Part shown: positions 44,030 through 54,242 of the stretch, in pieces
Layout: every line of letters starts with the position of its first letter
Position numbering within the stretch: the stretch's first letter is position 1
Assembly (NCBI GenBank): GCA_020632755.1
Contig: JACKEY010000012.1
Location: forward strand, 62,001 to 126,000
Reading direction: 5' to 3'
DNA from: Alphaproteobacteria bacterium
GTDB lineage: Bacteria; Myxococcota_A; UBA796; UBA2385
Length of the DNA stretch: 64,000 nt
Position numbers and translations under genes: made by a program
The notes under the pieces: model-generated
Databases searched by the model: none
What the model was told of the DNA's origin: nothing
Seen by the model: the letters and a program-made list of their open reading frames with translations, nothing else

Positions 44030-45076
44030 ATGGCCTTCGTCCGATGGGAGAGCGTCCCGAGCCAGATGAACGCCGGGGCCTACACGACCTCCGTCAACAA
44101 GAGCGAGCCCCTCTGCCTGGTCGTGAACCCCCGGGCCGGGGCCGGCCGGGCCGGTGCCCGCGTCGCCGAGCTGCAGCGCGCCGCGGCACGGGCCTTCGCC
44201 CACGTCGACATCCGCCTGACCGAGGCCCCGGGCCACGGCGCGGAGCTCGCGCGGGCTGCGGTGGACGAAGGCTACGGCATCGTCGCCGCGGTCGGTGGAG
44301 ACGGCACCTGCCACGAAGTCGTGCAGGGAATGGTCGACGAAGCGGGTCGTCCCCGCAGCAATCGCTGCGCCTTCACCACCATCCCCTTCGGCACCGGTAG
44401 CGACCTGCAGCGGTCGCTCCGCATGCCCCGGAACCTCGGCGAGGCCCTGTGGGTGGCCGCCACCGGCATCACGCTGCCCACCGATCTCGGCGAGGTTCGG
44501 TGGCCGGATGGGACGGCCGAGCGCTTCGTGAACGTCGCCGGCTTCGGGGCGAACGGCGAGGTGGTGCGCCACGCCAACCAGATGGACAAGCGCATGGGCG
44601 GACGGGCCACCTTCCTGCTGGCCACCGCCCGCACCGCCCGCACCTTCCGCGGAGGGCCGCTGCGCCTGCGCTGGACGGGGCCACGCGGGCCCGGTTCCTG
44701 GGAGGGCGAGGTGATGGCCGGCTTCGTCGCCAACGGAGGCTGGTGCGGCGGAGGCATGCACGTCGGGCCCGACGGGACCATGCACGACGGTCTACTCGAC
44801 CTGACCTTGTTGCCGCCCATGTCCCCGGCTCGCCAGCTCCGACACGCCCGGCGACTGTACGACGGCAGCATCGCGCGCACCCCCGGGGTCGTGCACCTCC
44901 AGGTCGAGACCCTCGAGGTCGACCAATTGTCGCAGGCGCCCTTCCCGCTCGACCTGGACGGCGAGGAACGTCCGGGGTTGCCGGCACGCTTTGCCGTTCT
45001 GCCCGCTGCCGTGCAGGTCCGCGGCGGGTGGCTGGACAATCCCGTCCGAGGAGACCGCGGACGCGACCTTCGATAG
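44030..45076 (+). CDS. Diacylglycerol/lipid kinase family protein (YegS/DagK)
   Basis: A 348-residue DAGK-catalytic-domain protein: LVVNPRAGAGRAG P-loop-like strand, GGDGTCHEVVQG (about 89-100, ATP/catalysis), IPFGTGSDLQRS and NVAGFGANGEV (normally NxxGxGxxxxV). The C-terminal half is a beta sandwich with GGGMHVGPDGTMHDGLLDLTLL. It phosphorylates diacylglycerol or a related lipid. It follows the Fe-S gene by six bases and plausibly belongs to the same operon. The ATG at 44066 is an alternative start. Confidence 0.9.
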   Translation: MAFVRWESVPSQMNAGAYTTSVNKSEPLCLVVNPRAGAGRAGARVAELQRAAARAFAHVDIRLTEAPGHGAELARAAVDEGYGIVAAVGGDGTCHEVVQGMVDEAGRPRSNRCAFTTIPFGTGSDLQRSLRMPRNLGEALWVAATGITLPTDLGEVRWPDGTAERFVNVAGFGANGEVVRHANQMDKRMGGRATFLLATARTARTFRGGPLRLRWTGPRGPGSWEGEVMAGFVANGGWCGGGMHVGPDGTMHDGLLDLTLLPPMSPARQLRHARRLYDGSIARTPGVVHLQVETLEVDQLSQAPFPLDLDGEERPGLPARFAVLPAAVQVRGGWLDNPVRGDRGRDLR

Positions 45077-45262
45077 TATTCTGACCATTTGGATTATTAG
45101 CGCACAAACCGCCGGGGCAACCATGGATTTTTCGCATGGCCCCCCCTGGCACCGTGACGCGAAAGCAAGGTATATCCGTGGAGCGAGGCAGAGCCCTGCC
45201 CTGCCCCGACGCCCCTGGACCCAGCGAGAACCCCGGTTCTCTACGCAAAGTCAAAATTATCA

Positions 45263-45282
45263 AAAAGGCCGCAGCGCCTTTT
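45263..45282 (+). promoter_or_regulatory. A/T-flanked hairpin in HU leader
   Basis: AAAAGGC and GCCTTTT form a 7-bp stem around CGCAGC, 13 bases upstream of the HU ATG and next to its ribosome-binding site (CGGAG). It resembles an intrinsic terminator and may attenuate or protect the HU transcript. The upstream ~200 bases are unusually AT-rich for this window and likely hold the HU promoter. Confidence 0.5.
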
Positions 45283-45295
45283 CCACGGAGTCGCC

Positions 45296-45571
45296 ATGAA
45301 CAAGGCCGATCTGACCACCGCCCTCTCCAACGAAGCCGGCATCCCCAAGGTCCGCGCCGCCGCGTACATCAACATCGTCTTCGGGACGATCCACGACGCG
45401 CTGGTCCGTGGCGAGAAGGTCACCATCAGCGACTTCGGCACCTTCAAGGTGCAGCAGCGCAACGGCTTCGTCGGCCACAACCCGAAGAACGGCGCCAAGA
45501 TGGCCGTGCCTTCGGTGAAGATCCCCGGCTTCCGCGCCGGCAAGGGCCTCAAGGAAGCCCTCAACGACTGA
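45296..45571 (+). CDS. HU-family nucleoid DNA-binding protein
   Basis: A 91-residue HU/IHF protein: MNKADLTTALSNEAGI N-terminal helix, VTISDFGTFKVQQRNGF, and the arm region GHNPKNGAKMAVPSVKIPGFRAGKGLKEAL. It bends and compacts DNA as a dimer. Normal length. A strong terminator (45591-45628) follows, so it is monocistronic. Preceding leader is AT-rich with a terminator-like hairpin. Confidence 0.97.
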   Translation: MNKADLTTALSNEAGIPKVRAAAYINIVFGTIHDALVRGEKVTISDFGTFKVQQRNGFVGHNPKNGAKMAVPSVKIPGFRAGKGLKEALND

Positions 45572-45590
45572 TCCTCGCGATCGGAATGGC

Positions 45591-45628
45591 GACGGCGGCG
45601 GCTCCCGAATCGGGGGGTCGCCGCCGTC
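45591..45628 (+). terminator. Terminator of HU gene
   Basis: A perfect 10-bp inverted repeat (GACGGCGGCG with CGCCGCCGTC) with an 18-base loop, followed by TTCGTTGTTG, 19 bases after the HU stop. Confidence 0.75.
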
Positions 45629-45635
45629 TTCGTTG

Positions 45636-45663
45636 TTGACGCCCCCTGCGAGAGGACTAGGAT
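45636..45663 (+). promoter_or_regulatory. Candidate sigma-70 promoter of ribA
   Basis: TTGACG (-35), 16-base spacer and TAGGAT (-10). Transcription would start near 45670, giving a leader of about 118 bases before ribA. Confidence 0.55.
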
Positions 45664-45671
45664 TCGGCATG

Positions 45672-45775
45672 CCCCGCCTCGGCGGGGTCCCTACGGCACA
45701 CGCGTGGCCGTCGGTCGTCCCTCGGGACCGCCGTAAAGGGTGCACACCCACGCGGCTGCCGCTGGCAGTCGCCAG
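45672..45775 (+). ncRNA. Structured ribA leader, candidate cis-regulatory RNA
   Basis: The leader folds as follows: a 6-bp hairpin with CTCG loop (45672-45687); a composite stem (CGGCA 45694-45698 with TGCCG 45757-45761, then CGCGT 45701-45705 with ACGCG 45750-45754) enclosing two hairpins (CGGTC/GACCG at 45712-45730; GGGT/ACCC at 45738-45749), a three-way junction; and a hairpin CTGGC/GCCAG (45762-45775) next to the AGGAG ribosome-binding site. The conserved FMN-riboswitch cores are absent. Confidence 0.5.
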
Positions 45776-45787
45776 CAGGAGCAGCAC

Positions 45788-46408
45788 ATGAAGACCGCAC
45801 ATGCCATCGACGACAAGGTCGTCGAGCTCGTCGAGCTGGGGGCTCGCGCGCGACTGCCGAGCCGCTTCGGCGAGTTCGACGTCTACGCCTTCCAGAGTCG
45901 CGTCGACGGCAAGGAACACGCGATCATCGCCCGCGGCGAGCTGTCCGGCGCCCGCGACGTCCCCGTGCGCATCCACAGCGAGTGCTTCACGGGCGATGTG
46001 ATGGGCAGCCTTCGCTGCGACTGCCGCGACCAGCTCGAGGCCGCGCTGGAGTACGTGGCGGGTCGCGAGACCGGCGCCGTCGTGTACATGCGCCAGGAAG
46101 GCCGCGGCATCGGCCTGGTGAACAAGATCAAGGCCTACGCGCTTCAGGAACAGGGGCTCGACACGGTCGAGGCCAACCAGGCGCTGGGGTTCCCCGACGA
46201 CCTTCGTCGCTACGACGTGGCGGCGGCGATGCTGCGGCTGCTGGGTGTGGACAGCGTGCGCCTGATCACGAACAACCCGCGCAAGGTCGACGGGCTCCGC
46301 GCCGGCGGCATCGCGGTGGCCGGGCGCATTCCGCACATCATGCCGCCCAACCCCCACAACGCGTTCTATCTCGCGACGAAGCGGGAGAAGTCGGGCCACC
46401 TGCTCTGA
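45788..46408 (+). CDS. ribA: GTP cyclohydrolase II
   Basis: A 206-residue GTP cyclohydrolase II, first step of riboflavin synthesis (GTP to diaminohydroxyribosylaminopyrimidine phosphate). Zinc site motifs: HSECFTGDVMGSLRCDCRDQL split as Cys...CxC; catalytic region YMRQEGRGIGLVNKIKAYAL and LGFPDDLRRYDVAAAML; LITNNPRKVDGL. No fused RibB (DHBP synthase) domain. The ATG at 45788 has AGGAG six bases before it and is preferred to 45740. Leader structure suggests post-transcriptional regulation. Confidence 0.95.
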   Translation: MKTAHAIDDKVVELVELGARARLPSRFGEFDVYAFQSRVDGKEHAIIARGELSGARDVPVRIHSECFTGDVMGSLRCDCRDQLEAALEYVAGRETGAVVYMRQEGRGIGLVNKIKAYALQEQGLDTVEANQALGFPDDLRRYDVAAAMLRLLGVDSVRLITNNPRKVDGLRAGGIAVAGRIPHIMPPNPHNAFYLATKREKSGHLL

Positions 46409-46446
46409 CCGGGGCCGGCAGCGCCGCGACGCGACTGCACAACGCG

Positions 46447-46476
46447 TTGACATGACGGGCTTGTGACGGCTACAAC
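46447..46476 (+). promoter_or_regulatory. Candidate sigma-70 promoter
   Basis: TTGACA (-35), an 18-base spacer and TACAAC (-10), upstream of the MopE-like lipoprotein gene. Transcription would start near 46484, 44 bases before the ATG. Confidence 0.6.
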
Positions 46477-46527
46477 GATGTCTCCGTGTGCCCCATCGGC
46501 GCGCCGAACTCCGCTTGGAGCCATCGC

Positions 46528-48771
<2,244 letters not shown>

Positions 48772-48781
48772 GCACGCGGTT

Positions 48782-48803
48782 CCGGCCGCCTTCGGGCGGC
48801 CGG
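48782..48803. terminator. Bidirectional UUCG-capped terminator
   Basis: CCGGCCGCC and GGCGGCCGG form a 9-bp perfect stem with a TTCG tetraloop, between the converging lipoprotein and rsmE genes. Confidence 0.75.
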
Positions 48804-48807
48804 CTCG

Positions 48808-49482
48808 CTACAGGCTCCGCCCCAGCGCGACGGCGACCGCTGTGTCGACGCGCAGCACCGTGTCGCCCCAGCCCTCGGGCTGGAAGCCGGCCGCCACGGC
48901 CTGCTGCACCTCGGCGGCGGTGAGTCCTCCCTCGGGCCCGATCAGCACCGCGCAGGGGGCGGAGATCGCCGCCACCGCAGGTCCGCATGGAGCGAGGACC
49001 CGGCGATCCCAGCGGGCGGGCACCCGGTCGAGGGCGTCCGCGAGGGAGCAGATGGGCGCCAGCTCCGGCAGGTCGCTGCGGCCGCACTGCGCGGCAGCGC
49101 TCTCGGCGATGCGCAGCCAGCGGTCGGCCCGGTGCCCCTTGGCCACCGACCGCGCCGCCAGGACCGGCTGGATGCAGGTCACGCCGAGCTCCGTGGCCAT
49201 ACGCACGACGGTGTCCATCGCCGCATGCTTGGGCAGGCCCAGGACCAGCCAGCGCTCGGGCCGGCGGTCGACCACCGTCGGCGAGGTCTGCCGCAACCGC
49301 GCCCGGCCCTGACCGTCGCTGCTCTCGAGCACCGCCGTGGCACGCCCTCCGCTGCCGTCGAACAGCTCGACCGCCTGGCCCGGGGCGACACCGGTCACGC
49401 GCAACAGGTGGTGCGACGCGGCCTCGTCCAGGATCAGGAGCTGCCCGTCGCCCGGCAGGGTCGGCGCGGGGAAGCGCCTCAC
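48808..49482 (-). CDS. rsmE: 16S rRNA m3U1498 methyltransferase
   Basis: A 224-residue SPOUT methyltransferase. It has an N-terminal PUA-like domain (DEAASHHLLRVTGVAPGQ) and knot motifs LGLPKHAAMDTVVRMATELGV, VLIGPEGGLTAAEV (about 177-190) and WGDTVLRVDTAVAVAL. It methylates U1498 of 16S rRNA. GTG 49482 overlaps the prmA stop (GTGA) and is preferred over the longer extension. Last gene of VKOR-prmA-rsmE. Confidence 0.94.
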   Translation of the reverse strand: MRRFPAPTLPGDGQLLILDEAASHHLLRVTGVAPGQAVELFDGSGGRATAVLESSDGQGRARLRQTSPTVVDRRPERWLVLGLPKHAAMDTVVRMATELGVTCIQPVLAARSVAKGHRADRWLRIAESAAAQCGRSDLPELAPICSLADALDRVPARWDRRVLAPCGPAVAAISAPCAVLIGPEGGLTAAEVQQAVAAGFQPEGWGDTVLRVDTAVAVALGRSL

Positions 49483-50351
49483 CAGGACAGCTCGAGGCCG
49501 ACCCACTCGCCCTCGTCCCGCCGGTGCTGCAGGACCAGGCCCTGGGCCTGCACCGCGTCGATCACCAGGTGGGCCCGGTCCGCCAGGATGCCGGTCAGGA
49601 ACAGCACGCCGCCGGGGGCCAGCACCCGCGCGAGGTCCGGCGCCATCGACACCAGCACCTCGGCGTAGATGTTGGCCACGACCAGGTCGTAGGGGCCCTC
49701 GACCTGCTGCAGGGGCGTGGCGTCGAAGGCCGCGACCAGCTCGTTGCGATCGGCGTTCTCGTGGGCCGCGGCGACGGCGTCGGGGTCGATGTCGATGCCC
49801 CGGGCCGACATGCCGCCCCGCACCGCCAGCAGGGCGATCACCCCGGTGCCCGTGCCCACGTCCAGACAGGCCCCGCCGGGCGCGGCCAGCCGGGCGGTCG
49901 CTTCCAGGCACATGCGGGTCGTGGCGTGTTCACCGGTGCCGAAGGCCATGCCGGGGTCGATCACCAGGTCACCGTCCTGAGCGAGCCACGGAGGCGCGAC
50001 TGCGACGCCCGGCGCGATCTCCAGCCGCGTGAACGACCGCTTCCACCCGTCCGCCCAGTCCTGGTCGTCGACGGGCCGCCAGTCCGGCGCCGCCCCCGCC
50101 ACCGCCGCGATGGCCGCCGACAGCTGCGGCCAGGCCGCCTCGAAGCCGTCCCCGGGCCACCAGCCGCGCAGCACCACGGCCGGCGGGTTCGGCGGCAGCG
50201 GCCCGGTGTCCCAGGGCTGCCGCAGCGGCGGCGCCATGCCGGGCGGGTGCTCCTCCTGCAGCCCCTGGCTGCCGAGCTCGAGCATGCGCTCGCCCACCAG
50301 CTCTCCGCGCGATCGCGGCACCTGCACGCTCACCTCGGCCCAGGTGCCCAT
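49479..50351 (-). CDS. prmA: Ribosomal protein L11 methyltransferase
   Basis: A 290-residue PrmA. The signature DPGMAFGTGEHATT (about 128-141) is followed by the SAM motif CLDVGTGTGVIALLA (about 159-173) and YDLVVANIYAEVL (catalytic region). It has a small N-terminal substrate-recognition domain. It trimethylates L11. It starts 11 bases after the VKOR gene and overlaps rsmE, so translation-apparatus methyltransferases are grouped. Confidence 0.95.
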   Translation of the reverse strand: MGTWAEVSVQVPRSRGELVGERMLELGSQGLQEEHPPGMAPPLRQPWDTGPLPPNPPAVVLRGWWPGDGFEAAWPQLSAAIAAVAGAAPDWRPVDDQDWADGWKRSFTRLEIAPGVAVAPPWLAQDGDLVIDPGMAFGTGEHATTRMCLEATARLAAPGGACLDVGTGTGVIALLAVRGGMSARGIDIDPDAVAAAHENADRNELVAAFDATPLQQVEGPYDLVVANIYAEVLVSMAPDLARVLAPGGVLFLTGILADRAHLVIDAVQAQGLVLQHRRDEGEWVGLELSW

Positions 50352-50361
50352 CGGCGTCGAC

Positions 50362-51639
50362 TCAGTGCTCGTGGGCTTCGGGCGCGGGCGGCGCGGGCAG
50401 CTCCTTGCCCTCGGCGTGTGCCCGCACCAGGAGCTCGGCGCCCTCGGGCCCGGCCGTCATCGCCACCCAGGTGTCGCCGTGCGTGCCCTTCAGGAACAGG
50501 CTCGGCGTGCCGTGCACCCCGACCCGGTTTCCGGCCGCCACGTCGGCTTCGACCGCGGCCATGGTCGCGGGATCGTCCAGGCAGGCCGAGAAGGCCGCCG
50601 CGTCCAGGCCGACCTGGTTGGCCATGAAGGCCAGCCCGTCGGCGTCCAGGTTCTTCTGGTTCTTGAACATCAGGTGCGCCAGGTCCCAGAACCGGCCCTG
50701 CTTGTGGGCGCACTCCGCGGCCGCGGCCGCCCGGCAGGCGTCGACGTGGAACTCACGCCCGATGGACGGGTTGCACACGTTGCTCAGCGGGTAGTTCTTG
50801 TAGAGCACGCGGACGTTGTCGTTGCGCGACACCAACTCGTCGATGAGCGGCTTGGTGGCGGCACATCCGGGGCACTGGAAGTCCGCGAACTCGACGATGG
50901 TGTAGGGCGCGGTGGGGTTGCCCAGCACCGGCTCCGTCCCGTCCAGGGTCAGCGGCCCCTCGGTCTGTTCCATCAGCTGGGCGTAGGCCGCGATGTCGGG
51001 CTCGCCGCCCGCGGTGGCCCCCGCGACCTCTGCCGCGACGCCGCCGGACTGGCTGTTGTACCAGGCCATCGCGCCGATGAAGACGACCAATCCGGATGTC
51101 ACCATGGTCGACAGGCTGCGGTCTTCCTTGTCGCCGAAGGCCGCGCCCAGGCCTTGCGTGCGGGTCAGCCAGCCGCCCGCCAGGATGATGGCGTTCACGC
51201 CGTACATGCTGATGCAGAACAGGCACCAGGCGCCGAGCGTGCTGGACGCGTAGGCCAGGAAGGCCGAGTACAGGACGGCGACCAGGCCGCCCGCCAGCAC
51301 GAAGTCCCCCGCGCGGTCGAAGCCCTTGGGGCGCAGCAGGCCGGCCAGGCTCACGGCGAGCACGGCTGCGTAGAAGCCGGTGCCCAGGAAGGCGATCGGG
51401 ATGCCCGCGATGGTCGAGTAGGCCGACTGGTTGACCACGTCGCAGTTGAAGGTCTCGTCGATCGAGCAGATCGAGCCCCCCGCCGCCGCGAGCTTCTGCA
51501 CGCCCAGGTACAGCGACACGCCCATGCCCATCAGCGAGGCGAGCGCGAGGCCCAGGCGCTTGTTGACGGCCATGGCGCCGCCGGAGATCAACCAGCCGGT
51601 GCCGATACCACCGAGCAGAACGGGGAGAGAGGCTTCCAT
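50362..51639 (-). CDS. VKOR-thioredoxin/DsbA fusion (disulfide-bond formation)
   Basis: A 425-residue fusion. The N-terminal half is a VKOR domain with four to five membrane helices; the loop has Cys pair SICSIDETFNCDVVNQS and the quinone-side pair is CLFC (about 154-157). The C-terminal half is a DsbA-like periplasmic domain with CPGC (about 255-258) and cis-Pro segment VGVHGTPSLFLKG. Together it oxidises periplasmic thiols and passes electrons to quinone. ATG 51639 begins the first helix; the upstream extension to 51675 looks non-coding. Genes prmA and rsmE follow in the same direction. Confidence 0.92.
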   Translation of the reverse strand: MEASLPVLLGGIGTGWLISGGAMAVNKRLGLALASLMGMGVSLYLGVQKLAAAGGSICSIDETFNCDVVNQSAYSTIAGIPIAFLGTGFYAAVLAVSLAGLLRPKGFDRAGDFVLAGGLVAVLYSAFLAYASSTLGAWCLFCISMYGVNAIILAGGWLTRTQGLGAAFGDKEDRSLSTMVTSGLVVFIGAMAWYNSQSGGVAAEVAGATAGGEPDIAAYAQLMEQTEGPLTLDGTEPVLGNPTAPYTIVEFADFQCPGCAATKPLIDELVSRNDNVRVLYKNYPLSNVCNPSIGREFHVDACRAAAAAECAHKQGRFWDLAHLMFKNQKNLDADGLAFMANQVGLDAAAFSACLDDPATMAAVEADVAAGNRVGVHGTPSLFLKGTHGDTWVAMTAGPEGAELLVRAHAEGKELPAPPAPEAHEH

Positions 51640-51682
51640 GCGGGCGGGTGTATGCCACCCCCTGCCGCGGGGCAAAGGCAGG

Positions 51683-52153
51683 TCAGCGTCGCAGCTCGCG
51701 CTCGGCGTCCCGCTTGCTCTCGCGATCCTTGATCGCGTTGCGCTTGTCGTGCAGCTTGCGGCCGCGTCCCAGGCCGATCTCCAGCTTCACCCAGGGCCCC
51801 TTGAAGTAGAGCAGCAGCGGGATCGCCGTCATGCCCTTCTCCTGGACCTTGCGGGCCCACTTCTCGAGCTCGAGGTCCTTGAGCAGCAGCTTGCGGGTCC
51901 GCCGCGGCTCGTGGTTGTTGTGCGGCCCGGCCTGCGGGTACTGCGGGATGTGGGCATCGACCAGGAAGGCCTCGCCGTCCTCGAAGCGGACGTAGGCCTC
52001 GGCGATGTTGCCCTTGCCGCCCCGCAGGGACTTCACCTCGCTGCCCTGCAGCTGCAGCCCCGCCTCGACCCGCTCGAGGATGTCGTACTCGTGCCGGGCC
52101 TTGCGGTTCTCGGCGATGACACGGCGCTCGTCGCCGCTGTTCTTCGACGCCAC
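51683..52153 (-). CDS. smpB: SsrA-binding protein
   Basis: A 156-residue SmpB: IAENRKARHEYDILERVEAGL, LQGSEVKSLRGGKGNIAEAY, the tmRNA-binding GPHNNHEPRRTRKLLL and the C-terminal tail YFKGPWVKLEIGLGRGRKLHDKR. It delivers tmRNA to stalled ribosomes. GTG 52153 is set by homology (ASKNSGDERR follows); the frame is open far upstream in non-coding DNA. No ssrA gene was recognised here. Confidence 0.95.
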   Translation of the reverse strand: MASKNSGDERRVIAENRKARHEYDILERVEAGLQLQGSEVKSLRGGKGNIAEAYVRFEDGEAFLVDAHIPQYPQAGPHNNHEPRRTRKLLLKDLELEKWARKVQEKGMTAIPLLLYFKGPWVKLEIGLGRGRKLHDKRNAIKDRESKRDAERELRR

Positions 52154-52659
52154 GGGAGTCTCCGGAAGGGCCGTGTGGAGAGGGAGGAGGAGGGAAGACT
52201 GGGGGGAGGTGGGAGGAGGACGGGCGGCCCTAACCCCGCCCCGCCGTCCAGGGTCGGGAGGAACGTTCCACGGCGATTCGATCCACTTTGATCCACTCCG
52301 CCCTGGCACTCGACGGATCCATCGTGCGATGATGTGCATGAACACAGGATGATCACCGTGGTGGAGCCGAGTGGATCGCAGGCCCGGACCGGGGCCCGCC
52401 AGCTTCCTGCGCAGCGCCCTGCGCGCCGGACCCCGCCGGCCGGCCCGCGCCGCCGACCGCGAGCCGCCGCGTTCCACGCACCGACCGACGACCACCTGTT
52501 CGTCGTGCAATCCACGAGCACGGCCCGGAATCGACGGTCCGCGCCCCGCACCGCCCGCCCCTCCTGCGACCGCCGTGGCACGCCCCACGGGGGGCGTGTG
52601 CAGAGCGCGAACGCCATTTCGCACACTTAGCGAATTTCCCAGCATTTCGGGTTGAGAAG
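52154..52659. other. smpB-mraZ intergenic region with extra MraZ-type boxes
   Basis: About 500 bases without a convincing gene. Contained are minus-strand TGGA boxes 10 bases apart (TCCA at 52281 and 52291), a plus-strand pair 10 bases apart (TGGA at 52362 and 52372) and GC-rich hairpins (ACGCCCC/GGGGCGT near 52580). It presumably carries promoters of smpB and of the dcw cluster. Confidence 0.45.
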
Positions 52660-52693
52660 TGGGTTGCGGTGGGTCATGGTGGATCGCGGTGGA
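52660..52693 (+). promoter_or_regulatory. MraZ operator boxes
   Basis: Four TGGG/TGGA boxes start at 52660, 52670, 52680 and 52690, exactly one every 10 bases. Direct TGGGN repeats with five-base spacers upstream of mraZ are the known MraZ-binding site, so the cluster is probably autoregulated. The last box is 60 bases before the mraZ ATG. Confidence 0.8.
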
Positions 52694-52752
52694 ACATCGG
52701 GGACCGACCGGTCGACACGCCCCCTGCTCCGCCGCCCGGAAGCGCTGGCCCC

Positions 52753-53238
52753 ATGCTGTACGACGAGTTCCACACCCCGCTGACGCTGGATCCGAAGGGT
52801 CGCCTGACCCTTCCGGCCAGCCTGCGTGCGGATCTCAAGCGCAACGGCATCCAGTCGCTCGTCGTCGTCGCGAACCAGGGCAACAAGGGCGGCCTGTCGG
52901 TGTTCACCCCCGACGACTACGCCCGCATCGTGAAGGGCCGCGTCGCCAGCGCCGACCCCTTCGCCAAGCGCACCATCATGTACCTGCGGGCCGTGAGCTC
53001 CACGAGCCAGACCGTCGCCATCGACGGCAACGGCCGCATCCTCATCCCGCCGCTGCTCCGCAAGCTCGCCGACCTGGATCGCGAGCTCGTCGCCTTCTCG
53101 AGCCTGGACTGGTTCGAGATCTGGGCCGAGGGCCGGTGGGAGAAGGCCTTCGCCCGCGCCATGGAGCTGTGGGACGAGGAGACCGGTGAGGACGGCGACA
53201 GCCTGTCCAGCCTGCCGAGCCCCGGGGAGGACGCGTGA
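52753..53238 (+). CDS. mraZ: Transcriptional regulator MraZ
   Basis: A 161-residue MraZ with two SpoVT/AbrB-like half-repeats: HTPLTLDPKGRLTLPASLR and QTVAIDGNGRILIPPLLRK, each with the conserved D-x-K/N-GR core. The C-terminal acidic tail is longer than in E. coli. ATG 52753 is chosen by homology. It represses the dcw cluster by binding the boxes upstream. It overlaps rsmH by four bases. Confidence 0.95.
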   Translation: MLYDEFHTPLTLDPKGRLTLPASLRADLKRNGIQSLVVVANQGNKGGLSVFTPDDYARIVKGRVASADPFAKRTIMYLRAVSSTSQTVAIDGNGRILIPPLLRKLADLDRELVAFSSLDWFEIWAEGRWEKAFARAMELWDEETGEDGDSLSSLPSPGEDA

Positions 53239-54188
53239 CCGTGACGTCGCCCACCCCCGATCTGTTCGTCCACCAGTCCGTGCTGCTCGATGCCGTCGTC
53301 GAGGCCCTGGACGTGCGTCCCGGCGGCCGCTGGCTGGACGGGACGCTCGGCGGCGGGGGCCACTCGCAGGCCATCCTCGAAGCGAGCGGGCCCGACGGCG
53401 TGCTGGTCGGCATCGACCGTGATCCCGCAGCCCTGGCCGCGGCCAGCGCCCGCCTGGCGCGGTTCGGCGAGCGCTTCGTCGCCGTGCACGGCCGGTTCGG
53501 CGACGTGCTGGACCTGGCCGGCCCCGGCAGCCCCGTCTGGCAGGGTCCCTACGACGGCATGCTGCTCGACATCGGTGTCAGCAGCCCCCAGCTCGACCAC
53601 GCCGACCGCGGCTTCTCCTTCCGCAACGACGGTCCGCTCGACATGCGGATGGACCCGACCCGCGGCGAGACCGCCGCCCAGCTGCTCGACCGCCTGGATC
53701 TGGACGAGCTCACCCGCATCCTGCGCACCTACGGCGAGGAGCCCCGCGCCCACCGCATCGCCCGCGCCATCCTGGACGGCCGGCCCTGGACCCGCACCGT
53801 GCCCCTGGCCGAGTGCGTCGCCCGCGCCAGCGGCTACCGCGACAGCCGCACCCACCCCGCCACCCGGACCTTCCAGGCGCTGCGCATCGTCGTCAACGAC
53901 GAGCTCGGCGAGCTGGACCGGGCACTGGCGGCCGCCGACGGTCTGATCGCGCCGGGCGGCAGGCTGGTCATCATCAGTTTTCACTCCCTTGAAGACCGCG
54001 CCTGCAAGCACGCCTTTCGCCAGATGGCGGGCGTCGACGCCGACAAGGACGCCTACGGCAACCCGCTGACCCCGCCCGCCTGGCGGCTGGTCGGCCGCCG
54101 CGGGGTCTCCGGCAAGCAGGCCGACGCCCACAACCCGCGGGCCCGCTCGGCCCGGTTGAGGACCATCGAGAAGCTCCCCCTCCCCTGA
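53235..54188 (+). CDS. rsmH: 16S rRNA m4C1402 methyltransferase
   Basis: A 317-residue RsmH (MraW). It has HQSVLLDAVVEAL, the SAM motif LDGTLGGGGHSQAIL (about 33-47), DGMLLDIGVSSPQLD, RGFSFRNDGPLDMRMD and GRLVIISFHSLEDRACK. It methylates C1402 of 16S rRNA. GTG 53235 overlaps mraZ. The C-terminal part keeps the family NPRARSARLR motif. Normal length. Confidence 0.96.
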   Translation: MTVTSPTPDLFVHQSVLLDAVVEALDVRPGGRWLDGTLGGGGHSQAILEASGPDGVLVGIDRDPAALAAASARLARFGERFVAVHGRFGDVLDLAGPGSPVWQGPYDGMLLDIGVSSPQLDHADRGFSFRNDGPLDMRMDPTRGETAAQLLDRLDLDELTRILRTYGEEPRAHRIARAILDGRPWTRTVPLAECVARASGYRDSRTHPATRTFQALRIVVNDELGELDRALAAADGLIAPGGRLVIISFHSLEDRACKHAFRQMAGVDADKDAYGNPLTPPAWRLVGRRGVSGKQADAHNPRARSARLRTIEKLPLP

Positions 54189-54242
54189 CTCCCCCCTCGC
54201 TCCCGCACCCGCTCTTCCCCCGCTGTTGCTGCTGGAGGCCCC

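Noticed and set aside
45672..45775. Canonical FMN riboswitch before ribA
   Set aside because: The conserved RFN sequence elements could not be found. Only a different fold is supported.
52660..52693. CRISPR-like or satellite repeat
   Set aside because: The period is only 10 bases with four copies, and the position before mraZ fits an operator.
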